A stretch of 20,539 nt of DNA, taken from positions 1 through 20,539 of the forward strand of contig DATDVH010000010.1 of NCBI GenBank assembly GCA_035290045.1. The letters run 5' to 3'. Both the position numbers and the translations under genes were made by a program. The DNA is from DATDVH01 sp035290045 (lineage in GTDB: Bacteria > Patescibacteriota > Microgenomatia > UBA1406 > HO2-37-13b). Numbering within the stretch: the stretch's first letter is position 1; the number at the start of each line of letters is the position of its first letter. Under the pieces are notes generated by a model, which did not search any database, was not told the origin of the DNA, and worked only from the letters and a program-made list of their open reading frames with translations. Below, one piece after another: positions 13,741 to 20,321 of the stretch.

Positions 13741-16578
13741 ATGCAAATTTTTTCAAAGTTTTTTATTTTAACGGTAAGCATATTTTTTTTGTTATTAGTT
13801 TTTGTCTCATATATTAGCGGTGAAACAAAATCAGAAGGTGATTTAAATGATGATGGGAAAGTTGATTTATTTGATTTAGTTACTGTAGCCAAAGATTTTG
13901 GGAAAAAAGGAGAGGGATTTCCCGGAGACGCAGATAAAAACGGCGCGGTTGATATTTTTGATTTAGTCATCGTTGCAAAAAATTTTGGACACAGTACGCC
14001 GAAACAAGAAACTATATCTCCTACACCCGTTGCTTCTCCTTCTGCTCAAATAGCATTGCTTGAAACGATAATTGAATCAAACAATACAGAAACACATACA
14101 CTCATTGACAAATATGAACAATCAACAGATGAAGAAGAAAAACAAGCCATAGTTTCAAATCTTGAAAATAATCTTACCGGAAGAAAAAAAAATTTACTCT
14201 CTCTTCTTGAATTATCTCCTTTATCTGTATATCAGAAGGCGTTTGATCAGAATGTCATTGAGAAACTACACACAGTAGGTAAAATTAAAGACAAACAATT
14301 AGTTGAAACAAGAATAAATACTCTTCAAGGAATCGTGAATACGACAATCTATGATGATTTTGAGAATAATATATCATATGAGACCGCAACCTTTATCCCT
14401 GATGATACTCAAGATGAAGAGATTAACTTTTATCCCACTGATGGTCAAACATTACTTTCTGGAACAAAAGTAGTAATCAATAATGCATTGAGGATAGATG
14501 AAGGTGAAAAAGTCCTTGGTGTTTCTTCTGTATATGCACAGGAGAGCAAAAATCTTGATGTTAAAAATTACGAAATTTTTTACAAAGTACATCTTATTGC
14601 GGTTGGAATACAGAGGTCTAATGACCCCGTTCCACAAGCTATCGGAAATCAAAATATATTAGTTATTCTTGCTAAGGCTCGAGATGTAGATAATGTATTT
14701 TTAGGTAATTTACCAGCACCCGAACAAATAGAAGAGCATATTAAAGGGCAAATCAATAGATGGTATAAAAAAAATTCATATGGGAAAATGTCAATTACCC
14801 CCACTGTAATTGATAAATGGTACACATTAAAATCTCCGACCATCGAATTTGATCGGATGTCAGGAGTACAATATATGCAAGATGAGCATTTATTTTTTAA
14901 AGAGATTTTCCCTCAACTACATAAAGATAATGTTGATGTATTCAATTTTGACAGATTTCTTCTTATTGCGGGAAGTTCTATAGAATCCGAGATACTTGGA
15001 ACTAGTTCTGTTGGCAAAAAATATGTAAGATCTATTATGCGAATTGATCAACAAATTAAGGATAATATCTCTTTAGCTGTGATAAGACTCCCTCTTTTTA
15101 TTGATACTTTAAGTAAACCTTTTATAGAAACTTCTGATGGGAATTTAAACCTTTTTGAATTTGTTACCGCTCATGAGATAGGACATCAATTAGGATTAGA
15201 TCACGCTAGAAAGCTTGTCTCTAAAAGAGGAGTGAATATGATTTCACTAGACTTGCTCTCACCTCAAAATACAGAAGAAATAGAATATGGCAACCCATAC
15301 GACATTATGGGTATTACCAAAAAAAAAGATGCGGAGGGATCATTTTTTAACAGCAGAGCTAGGCGTTACCTTGGTTGGTTAGATCCAACGCAATCAATTG
15401 AAATAGATCCGCAGTATCCTGATGGTTTATACACTATAAAAGCAATGGGTGAAAAAGGAGTAATCTCTGCATATATTCCTATGGCTCGTCTACACCCACC
15501 ATGGTTTGATTTTGATATTGAATATAGACTGGGCAAGGGAGCGGTATTAAACGTTGGTCCTGATGACCTATCCGCTTATTCTGGAGGAGGGCTTCTCATT
15601 CCTTACTTCAAAGATGTCAATACACATAAAAATTCGTTTTCAGTAGGTGATGCCACAATGTATCTTGATACTAATAACATGCAGGTCAAAGTCGTCGATA
15701 TCAATGATGAAGAAAAATCGCTTACTTTTCGTGTTAAACAGTGTTTTCCAGATGACTACTCAAAAATAATTCATGTACATGGAGGTGATATAAATAATGA
15801 TTTTCAATCGTCAATGAATGTATTTGAAACTGATATAAGAAAAAACTATGGAAACTTAAAATTGAAAGAGGATTTTTATATTGAGAATTCAACCTGTTTT
15901 GATAAGTACTATGTTGAACAGTCAGGAAGCATAGAAATTGGAAATTTATCAGTAAGCAATTTAAGTAAAAGTGGCATCAGTTTGCAGATAATGTCAGGCA
16001 AAAATAAACTTACTGGATTTTTTTTTGATGTTGGTATTTCTAATACGCAATTGCCAAACACAGAAATTAATTTTAACTTGGATGAGCAGAATGGCGTAAT
16101 AAGTGAATTAAAAAAAATCAATTATCATCTTTTATTAAATACTGTTCCTTCTCCTGACGAATACAAAAATGATCTTGAACCATTTATGCTTGATATAAAA
16201 GATAAGGACGTAAATAATAAGAAATTTAATTATTTAGAAGTTAAGAAACAACAGACGATTGTATTTAACTCGGATATAGGAAACAACTCTCGTAATCCAG
16301 ATGGGAATAAAAGTACTGACTTTTTTGTGAAATGGGAGATACAAGATGAAAAAGGGAATAATGTCATACCTCCCTTTCGTCAACGTCATGACGGCATTCC
16401 TCCAAAATCTATAGACAACGCTAATCCTGCAACTCTCACATTGACTATTCCTCAAGATTTACCAGTAGGAAATTATAAAGTCATCCTTGAAGTTGATTCA
16501 AATAATAGACTGCAGGAGTTTAATGAAAATAATAATATGATTTTTAGATATTTTAATGTGGTAGAGCAAAAAATATGA
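13741..16578 (+). CDS. Surface-anchored dockerin-repeat metallopeptidase (M11/gametolysin-like)
   Basis: Protein of 945 residues. One N-terminal hydrophobic segment (about 7-27) is followed by two dockerin type I-like calcium-binding repeats (about 33-54 and 62-83, GDLNDDGKVDLFDLV and DADKNGAVDIFDLV, each ending in a K-x-FG pattern). Then comes a Pro/Ser linker and an acidic helical region (about 90-220). The peptidase domain (about 285-660) has WYKKNSYGKMSITP, the zinc motif HEIGHQLGLDH (H478, E479, H482, H488) and a Met-turn NPYDIMG. The C-terminal domain (about 839-945) is CARDB-like, ending VDSNNRLQEFNENNN. It probably acts outside the membrane in protein processing or attack on host or neighbour proteins; the target is unknown. 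No signal-peptidase site is clear, so it may stay anchored. Its 3' end is duplicated at 16945-17033. Confidence 0.85.
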   Translation: MQIFSKFFILTVSIFFLLLVFVSYISGETKSEGDLNDDGKVDLFDLVTVAKDFGKKGEGFPGDADKNGAVDIFDLVIVAKNFGHSTPKQETISPTPVASPSAQIALLETIIESNNTETHTLIDKYEQSTDEEEKQAIVSNLENNLTGRKKNLLSLLELSPLSVYQKAFDQNVIEKLHTVGKIKDKQLVETRINTLQGIVNTTIYDDFENNISYETATFIPDDTQDEEINFYPTDGQTLLSGTKVVINNALRIDEGEKVLGVSSVYAQESKNLDVKNYEIFYKVHLIAVGIQRSNDPVPQAIGNQNILVILAKARDVDNVFLGNLPAPEQIEEHIKGQINRWYKKNSYGKMSITPTVIDKWYTLKSPTIEFDRMSGVQYMQDEHLFFKEIFPQLHKDNVDVFNFDRFLLIAGSSIESEILGTSSVGKKYVRSIMRIDQQIKDNISLAVIRLPLFIDTLSKPFIETSDGNLNLFEFVTAHEIGHQLGLDHARKLVSKRGVNMISLDLLSPQNTEEIEYGNPYDIMGITKKKDAEGSFFNSRARRYLGWLDPTQSIEIDPQYPDGLYTIKAMGEKGVISAYIPMARLHPPWFDFDIEYRLGKGAVLNVGPDDLSAYSGGGLLIPYFKDVNTHKNSFSVGDATMYLDTNNMQVKVVDINDEEKSLTFRVKQCFPDDYSKIIHVHGGDINNDFQSSMNVFETDIRKNYGNLKLKEDFYIENSTCFDKYYVEQSGSIEIGNLSVSNLSKSGISLQIMSGKNKLTGFFFDVGISNTQLPNTEINFNLDEQNGVISELKKINYHLLLNTVPSPDEYKNDLEPFMLDIKDKDVNNKKFNYLEVKKQQTIVFNSDIGNNSRNPDGNKSTDFFVKWEIQDEKGNNVIPPFRQRHDGIPPKSIDNANPATLTLTIPQDLPVGNYKVILEVDSNNRLQEFNENNNMIFRYFNVVEQKI
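16478..16566 (+). repeat. Copy 1 of a duplicated peptidase 3' end
   Basis: This stretch inside the peptidase gene recurs 467 bp downstream at 16945-17033. From 16488 to 16558 only two mismatches are seen; the flanks are more diverged. Confidence 0.9.
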
Positions 16579-16808
16579 CCCATCAGAAAAAAACGAAAAA
16601 AATCTATGCTTTTATTGACAGCCAAAATCTGCATCTTGGAGTAAAAAGTCAAGGCTGGATATTGGATTTTGTACGTTTTCGCATACTGTTGAAAGATAAA
16701 TATTATGTAGAAAAGGCTTTTTTATTTATTGGATATATCCCAGACAATCAGAGTTTATATACTCACTTACAACAATTTTACTCAGGAAATTCAGCTTCTA
16801 TATCATAA
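16575..16808 (+). pseudogene. Truncated NYN-domain (LabA/DUF88-like) ORF
   Basis: Starts with an ATGA overlap on the peptidase stop. The 77 residues read YAFIDSQNLHLGVKSQGW, then VRFRILLKDKY, AFLFIGYIPDNQSLYTHLQQ, which is the N-terminal third to half of an NYN-domain protein (PIN-like ribonuclease fold) with the acidic Asp15 and Asn18 of the active-site strand. Full-length relatives have about 160-200 residues; here the frame ends after an unrelated FYSGNSASIS tail and the later conserved Asp residues are absent. The following bases do not continue the domain in another frame that I can see. It is enclosed between two copies of the peptidase 3' end, so it probably decayed after a duplication or insertion. 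It is unlikely to be catalytic. Confidence 0.7.
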
Positions 16809-16854
16809 ATATAGGATTATTTAAGAAGAGATTGATGCAAAAAAAATAAAAAAA

Positions 16855-16895
16855 GAGAGGCATTCCGCGGGATAAAACCCTTTGGTAGTCCTCTC
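16855..16895. other. Intergenic hairpin-forming segment
   Basis: GAGAGG (16855-16860) pairs with CCTCTC (16890-16895) around an inner GGG-ATAAAA-CCC hairpin. No T-tract follows, so it is not a clear terminator. The rest of 16809-16944 shows no gene. Confidence 0.3.
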
Positions 16896-16944
16896 ATAGT
16901 GATAAATATATCGTATAAAATATGTTCATAAAAGTCAATAGACA

Positions 16945-17033
16945 ATGTCATGTGTGAAGTTGATTCAAATAATAGACTGCAGGAGTTTAATAAGAATAAT
17001 AATATGATTTTTAGATATTTTAATGTAGTGGAA
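16945..17033 (+). repeat. Copy 2 of the duplicated peptidase 3' end
   Basis: Repeats 16478-16566 at a fixed offset of 467 bp. It still reads VDSNNRLQEFN in frame and ends VVE then TAA at 17034-17036, just before the adenosyltransferase start, whereas copy 1 reads on through VVEQKI. It has no start codon of its own and is a gene remnant. Confidence 0.88.
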
Positions 17034-17039
17034 TAATAT

Positions 17040-17543
17040 ATGAAGATATACACTAAAACCGGCGATGAAGGAATGACTGCGCTTTTTGGTGGAAAACGTA
17101 TAGCAAAATCAGATATACAAGTTGAGACCTATGGGACTGTCGATGAGTTAAGTAGTGTGATTGGTATGGTGATTTCAGTCATTCATAATCATCAAGATCA
17201 AATATTTTTGACACACATCCAAAAAAATCTGTACCAGTGTATGAGTCAATTAGCAGGATCAAAGATGAGTCTATCTTTTTTAATTCAAGAGACAGAGAAG
17301 CTTGAAAAAAGTATAGATATGATGGATAAAAAACTGATTCCTCTTGATCATTTTATTTTACCTCAAGGAGGAGTTGAGGCTTCTTGGATGCATATCGCGC
17401 GTACAGTGTGTCGTAGGGCGGAACGAAATGTTGTACGATTTACAAAGGAAAAAAATATAGTACAATATCTGAATCGTTTATCTGATTTTTTGTTTGTCAT
17501 AGCACGAACATATACGAAGAATAATCAAAAAATACAGGTGTAA
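17040..17543 (+). CDS. PduO-type cob(I)alamin adenosyltransferase
   Basis: Transfers the adenosyl group of ATP to cob(I)alamin, giving adenosylcobalamin, the cofactor NrdJ needs. The 167-residue protein has the N-terminal ATP-binding TKTGDEG (5-11) with FGGKR, ETYGTVDELSSVIG (29-42), HFILPQGG (104-111), ARTVCRRAER (120-129) and YLNRLSDFLFV (143-153), all signatures of the PduO/MMAB trimeric family, and its length is normal. No Shine-Dalgarno or leaderless -10 is clear directly before the ATG; the 4 bp distance from the duplicated peptidase tail suggests it was once translated after that gene. It is followed by two palindromes and the cobalamin riboswitch. Together with nrdJ it points to dependence on imported cobalamin. 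Confidence 0.95.
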   Translation: MKIYTKTGDEGMTALFGGKRIAKSDIQVETYGTVDELSSVIGMVISVIHNHQDQIFLTHIQKNLYQCMSQLAGSKMSLSFLIQETEKLEKSIDMMDKKLIPLDHFILPQGGVEASWMHIARTVCRRAERNVVRFTKEKNIVQYLNRLSDFLFVIARTYTKNNQKIQV

Positions 17544-17556
17544 TTATTCATTTATA

Positions 17557-17577
17557 CCGCCCGCCAAGGCGGGGCGG
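17557..17577. repeat. GC-rich palindrome upstream of the riboswitch
   Basis: Arms CCGCCCGCC and GGCGGGGCGG around AA form a hairpin with one bulged base. The core CCGCCAAGGCGG is nearly the same as the palindrome at 20492-20510. No T-tract follows in either direction. Confidence 0.7.
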
Positions 17578-17581
17578 CATA

Positions 17582-17627
17582 ACCCTTCGTACGTTCATTT
17601 TGCTTTGCAAACTGAACTACGATGGGT
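17582..17627. repeat. 46 bp imperfect palindrome
   Basis: Arms pair as ACCC/GGGT, TCGTA/TACGA, GTTCA/TGAAC and TTTGC/GCAAA around a TTT loop, with two mismatches and one bulged C. It ends exactly where the riboswitch P1 strand begins. It looks like a mobile or REP-like repeat rather than part of the aptamer. Confidence 0.65.
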
Positions 17628-17828
17628 ATATTTGGTTTCAGTCATTTTCTGCGCTCTAAAAAAAAGCAGAAGAGAAGACTGTGCGAGTTTTTTTAAAAAA
17701 CTCGTGTGTAAGGGAATCAGGTGTGAATCCTGAACTGTGCCGCAACGGTAACCTTATCCTCTATAGGAAGTCCGGAGACCGACCAAATATCCGTATAAGA
17801 ACGGAGATACCCTCGAGCAAGGAAAATT
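17628..17828 (+). promoter_or_regulatory. Cobalamin riboswitch and expression platform
   Basis: The aptamer is closed by P1, ATATTTGGT (17628-17636) pairing with ACCAAATAT (17782-17790). Inside are a TTCTGC/GCAGAA helix (17647-17671), a perfect CGAGT/ACTCG hairpin (17684-17704), the conserved core GGGAA (17713-17717), GGTGTGAATCC (17720-17730), ACTGTGCCGCAACGGTAA (17734-17751), and the B12 box AGTCCGGAGACC (17769-17780). After P1 comes a TCCGT/ACGGA hairpin (17790-17805), then AAGGA (17819-17823) 5 nt before the ATG at 17829. With no T-tract terminator, control is probably translational: bound cobalamin would reduce expression of the zinc-ribbon protein. A possible -10 TACGAT lies at 17618-17623 inside the palindrome. 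Confidence 0.92.
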
Positions 17829-18962
17829 ATGGGACATGTAGAATGTGAGAGAAGTATTAGGTCGGATGCATTTTCTTTTGAGTATCGTGAGGATGCGTCA
17901 GATATATCTATTCGTACTGATCTTGAATCTTTGTTTGGGGAATATGATTTTGCAGTTCCCTTAAGCAGATGGGAATTATTATTTGTTTCAGATGAATATG
18001 GTGTATCTCATTTGGTCAGTCCGTATGATCGTGAACCCATGACGATAAAATGTCAACGTGCGATACAAAAGAGAAAAGATTCATTGAAAAGTACGAATCG
18101 TGAAGATGCTGAATATAAGTGTGTTTGTTCTCTTGAAACTCAATTAACGACAGCTTCCGCAGGAGATATGGTTTTCTGGACAAGTCCCCCAGGTCCAAAA
18201 GAAGATGGATATGGAAAATATGGATTTTTCTTCGTAGGACAGATATGTGCTGAAAAAGATACACCTCATCAAAAACGTATTTCAATAACGGCTATACATA
18301 TTGATAATCAGTCGGTAGCGCAATGCAATGATTCAATCTCTTTATTGACAGGAGAATCTGTTTATTTTAGTACAGCAGAAGACTGTATTAGGAATCCGAA
18401 ACTCATATCTTCTATAGATGAAGATAAAATTAAATATGTACTATCCGAAATATTCCATTTTGTTCTAGATGAAGAAAGACAAAAACTTTTTACTGATGTG
18501 ATGCATATGGTTAAACCTTATATAGATAGTTTTATTCAATTAAATAAGCAAGATATATCAAAAAGAAAGATACAGAAGGGATTTTGGGCTTTGAGAAACT
18601 ATGTTATTTCTCTTCGTGATGATCTGATAGACAGTCTTGAGCATAGAAAACGAAACCCTTTACCCTCTGTTAATACGTTTGATAAATTTATACCATTTGA
18701 AGCGTTAGTTCATCATTTTGGATCAAAACCACCACCTCTTGTTGCAGGAAGTTGTGGAAGTACTGGGTCAAACACTCCGTTTAAAAGTAGTAATATTTTC
18801 AATTCTCTTTCATCTCTATTTTCATTATTTTCTCCTGAACAGTCTGAGAATTTTACTTGTCCTCGATGTGAAAGAGAATCAGTCACTCCTGTCGGAGATA
18901 CATGTCCGCATTGTGGACTTACCAAAGACGAGGCACAAGAAAAAGGGTTTATGACCTGTTGA
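17829..18962 (+). CDS. Unknown soluble protein with C-terminal zinc ribbon, under a cobalamin riboswitch
   Basis: I do not recognise this 377-residue protein. It has no signal peptide or membrane segment. The N-terminal half (about 1-190) looks like mixed alpha/beta, with GDMVFWTSPPGPKEDGYGKYGFFFVGQI (about 132-159, given here only as motif landmarks SPPGP and GKYGFFFVG). A helical middle follows (about 200-275). Near 290-318 are FEALVHHFG and a Gly/Ser stretch with Cys309, then a low-complexity Ser/Phe linker, and a C-terminal zinc ribbon (C344-x2-C347, C359-x2-C362) ending in Cys377. Its start has AAGGA 5 nt upstream and sits directly behind the cobalamin riboswitch, so it should be made when cobalamin is scarce. 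Typical genes under such control take up, bind or replace cobalamin; with no transporter features here, a cytosolic role in cobalamin handling or rescue of dNTP supply is possible but speculative. Confidence 0.85.
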   Translation: MGHVECERSIRSDAFSFEYREDASDISIRTDLESLFGEYDFAVPLSRWELLFVSDEYGVSHLVSPYDREPMTIKCQRAIQKRKDSLKSTNREDAEYKCVCSLETQLTTASAGDMVFWTSPPGPKEDGYGKYGFFFVGQICAEKDTPHQKRISITAIHIDNQSVAQCNDSISLLTGESVYFSTAEDCIRNPKLISSIDEDKIKYVLSEIFHFVLDEERQKLFTDVMHMVKPYIDSFIQLNKQDISKRKIQKGFWALRNYVISLRDDLIDSLEHRKRNPLPSVNTFDKFIPFEALVHHFGSKPPPLVAGSCGSTGSNTPFKSSNIFNSLSSLFSLFSPEQSENFTCPRCERESVTPVGDTCPHCGLTKDEAQEKGFMTC

Positions 18963-18984
18963 TATTTTCTTCACATGATACAAT
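18959..18984 (+). promoter_or_regulatory. Extended -10 promoter of the ORF at 18992
   Basis: TGa-TACAAT has its hexamer at 18979-18984, with TTGATA (18959-18964) only 14 bp upstream. The ATG at 18992 follows 7 bp later, again the leaderless spacing. It begins at the stop codon of the preceding gene. Confidence 0.55.
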
Positions 18985-18991
18985 AAAGAAT

Positions 18992-19417
18992 ATGAATAAG
19001 CATAGAAATTTTTCTCCTATTGATCAGGATTTAATCGATGGCGATACTACGATTGGAACTGTATCAAAAGAGCATGAATTTCCTACAGAGAAAAAAGACG
19101 GTATTGTCATGACAGAATTAGTTGAAAAAGAATCTCCAGAGGAAATAAGTACGTTTGTTCAGTCTCGTCAAGAAGAACCACGAATAAGTTCTCGTCTTCA
19201 GAAAGTTGGAGTAGAAAATGTGGCAACTTCACCACGGTACGCAGTCCAAAAAAAAATAATACTTCCTCTGACGGATGACATGGTGGAACGAGGACTGCAT
19301 GCTCCTATTACCTCATCTTTTCGGTGGCTTGCTGAATGGTCAGTATTTCTGCTGAAAAGAGCACATATTATGTTAAAAAAAGTTCATGGTCATATGAAGC
19401 GCATTATTCAACAATGA
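18992..19417 (+). CDS. Unknown small protein with disordered N-terminus and amphipathic C-terminus
   Basis: Protein of 141 residues that I do not recognise. The first 80 or so residues are acidic and polar, probably disordered. The C-terminal 60 residues look ordered: KKIILPLTDDMVERGLH, then SSFRWLAEWSVFLLKRAHIMLKKVHGHMKRI, a basic amphipathic helix region that could touch a membrane or nucleic acid. The open frame reaches back to 18902 inside the previous gene, but the promoter lies in that part and the ATG at 18992 has the leaderless spacing seen elsewhere. It overlaps the convergent FN3 gene by 14 bp. No function can be assigned. Confidence 0.65.
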   Translation: MNKHRNFSPIDQDLIDGDTTIGTVSKEHEFPTEKKDGIVMTELVEKESPEEISTFVQSRQEEPRISSRLQKVGVENVATSPRYAVQKKIILPLTDDMVERGLHAPITSSFRWLAEWSVFLLKRAHIMLKKVHGHMKRIIQQ

Positions 19418-19949
19418 GTGTTTCATATTGTACCTTGACTGTTTCTGATGAGTTGCTTTCAGTATTGAAAGTATTGGTTGCGGAGACTGAATAGGCATAA
19501 GAAATCCCGTTTTGTACTGTAGTATCAATAAAATCATAGTGTCCATTGGTTTGAAGTTCAGTTTCTTTTTGTGCGTTTTTTGATTCAATTTTTTGAGGTT
19601 GTCCTGTCCCCTCGGAGCGATAAATAGTATAGTTTTTAATACCGCCTCGTATAGCACGCCATTGAAGTTGTAGTCCGTCAGGCACTTGTATGATGGTTAA
19701 TCCTGAAGGGGGCCCGGGTTTTTGCTGTTCTGCTTCTTGTACTGTCATTTCAGCTTCATTAGTACTTATTTGTCGTATAGTTGGCTTTGGAGGAGTATCT
19801 GTAGGCACTGGTGTCGGACTAATATAGACGATTGATGAGGTAGGGTTATGAGTATTTTTTAAGGAACTAAATCCAAGTGTTCCTATAGCTATGATGATCA
19901 TGATTAAGACAAGAAAAGTCTTAGGATGATTTTCACCAGTAGTAGTCAT
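19404..19949 (-). CDS. Membrane-anchored fibronectin type III domain protein
   Basis: Protein of 181 residues: a hydrophobic anchor (about 11-29), a Pro/Thr-rich linker (about 40-60, TPVPTDTPPKPT), and one fibronectin type III-like domain (about 78-178). The domain shows the usual landmarks PGPPSGLTI, LQLQWRAI, NYTIYRSE and ISYAYSVSATN. It probably sits on the outer face of the membrane and serves in adhesion or protein contacts. Its ATG overlaps the thioredoxin stop (ATGA), so the two form an operon with thioredoxin first, which hints at redox maturation of an exported partner but proves nothing. The 3' end overlaps the convergent ORF at 18992-19417 by 14 bp. Confidence 0.82.
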   Translation of the reverse strand: MTTTGENHPKTFLVLIMIIIAIGTLGFSSLKNTHNPTSSIVYISPTPVPTDTPPKPTIRQISTNEAEMTVQEAEQQKPGPPSGLTIIQVPDGLQLQWRAIRGGIKNYTIYRSEGTGQPQKIESKNAQKETELQTNGHYDFIDTTVQNGISYAYSVSATNTFNTESNSSETVKVQYETLIVE

Positions 19950-20278
19950 GTTGAGACGGTTTCTGTCTTTTTAATTTCCCTGACAAATCCTTCTTTTCCA
20001 TGGGCGCCAGTAAATTGACTGATGATTTTTCCCTTGTTGAAAATTATGAAGGTAGGAATTGAAAAGATGTTATATTGGCTTGCAAGCTCTTGATTGGTGT
20101 CAACATCAATCTTGACAAATGACATTTTTCCTTTGTATTCTTCGCTTAACTCGTCAATAATAGGACTTGTCATCTTGCATGGTCCGCACCATTGCGCGTA
20201 AAAATCAACAAAGACAATACCTTTCTCATTAAGCACTTCTTTTTGAAATGTATCTTTTGTCCCCGCTATAACCACCAT
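19946..20278 (-). CDS. trxA: Thioredoxin
   Basis: Small disulfide reductase of 110 residues with the active site WCGPC (Cys31, Cys34), the preceding VDFYAQ strand, KIDVDTN and the cis-proline segment SIPTFIIF. The length matches classical thioredoxins and there is no signal peptide, so it is cytosolic. It may serve as electron donor for the NrdJ reductase of this genome, which is an inference. The open frame extends to 20380, but the added residues run into the transposase remnant and are not thioredoxin-like, and a TTGCAT-N17-TACCAT promoter ends 6 bp before the ATG at 20278. First gene of an operon with the FN3 protein. Confidence 0.93.
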   Translation of the reverse strand: MVVIAGTKDTFQKEVLNEKGIVFVDFYAQWCGPCKMTSPIIDELSEEYKGKMSFVKIDVDTNQELASQYNIFSIPTFIIFNKGKIISQFTGAHGKEGFVREIKKTETVST

Positions 20279-20284
20279 AGAGGT

Positions 20285-20313
20285 ATGGTAAAGGAAAGAA
20301 CAATAAAATGCAA
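20285..20313 (-). promoter_or_regulatory. Promoter of the thioredoxin gene, leaderless type
   Basis: On the minus strand: TTGCAT (20308-20313), a 17 bp spacer and TACCAT (20285-20290), then 6 bp to the ATG at 20278. The promoter lies at the edge of, but outside, the transposase remnant. Confidence 0.5.
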
Positions 20314-20321
20314 GGCGTTGT

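Noticed and set aside
17557..17577. GC palindrome as a Rho-independent terminator for the adenosyltransferase gene
   Set aside because: There is no T-run on either side, and a related palindrome lies inside a transposase gene, so a repeat element is the better explanation.
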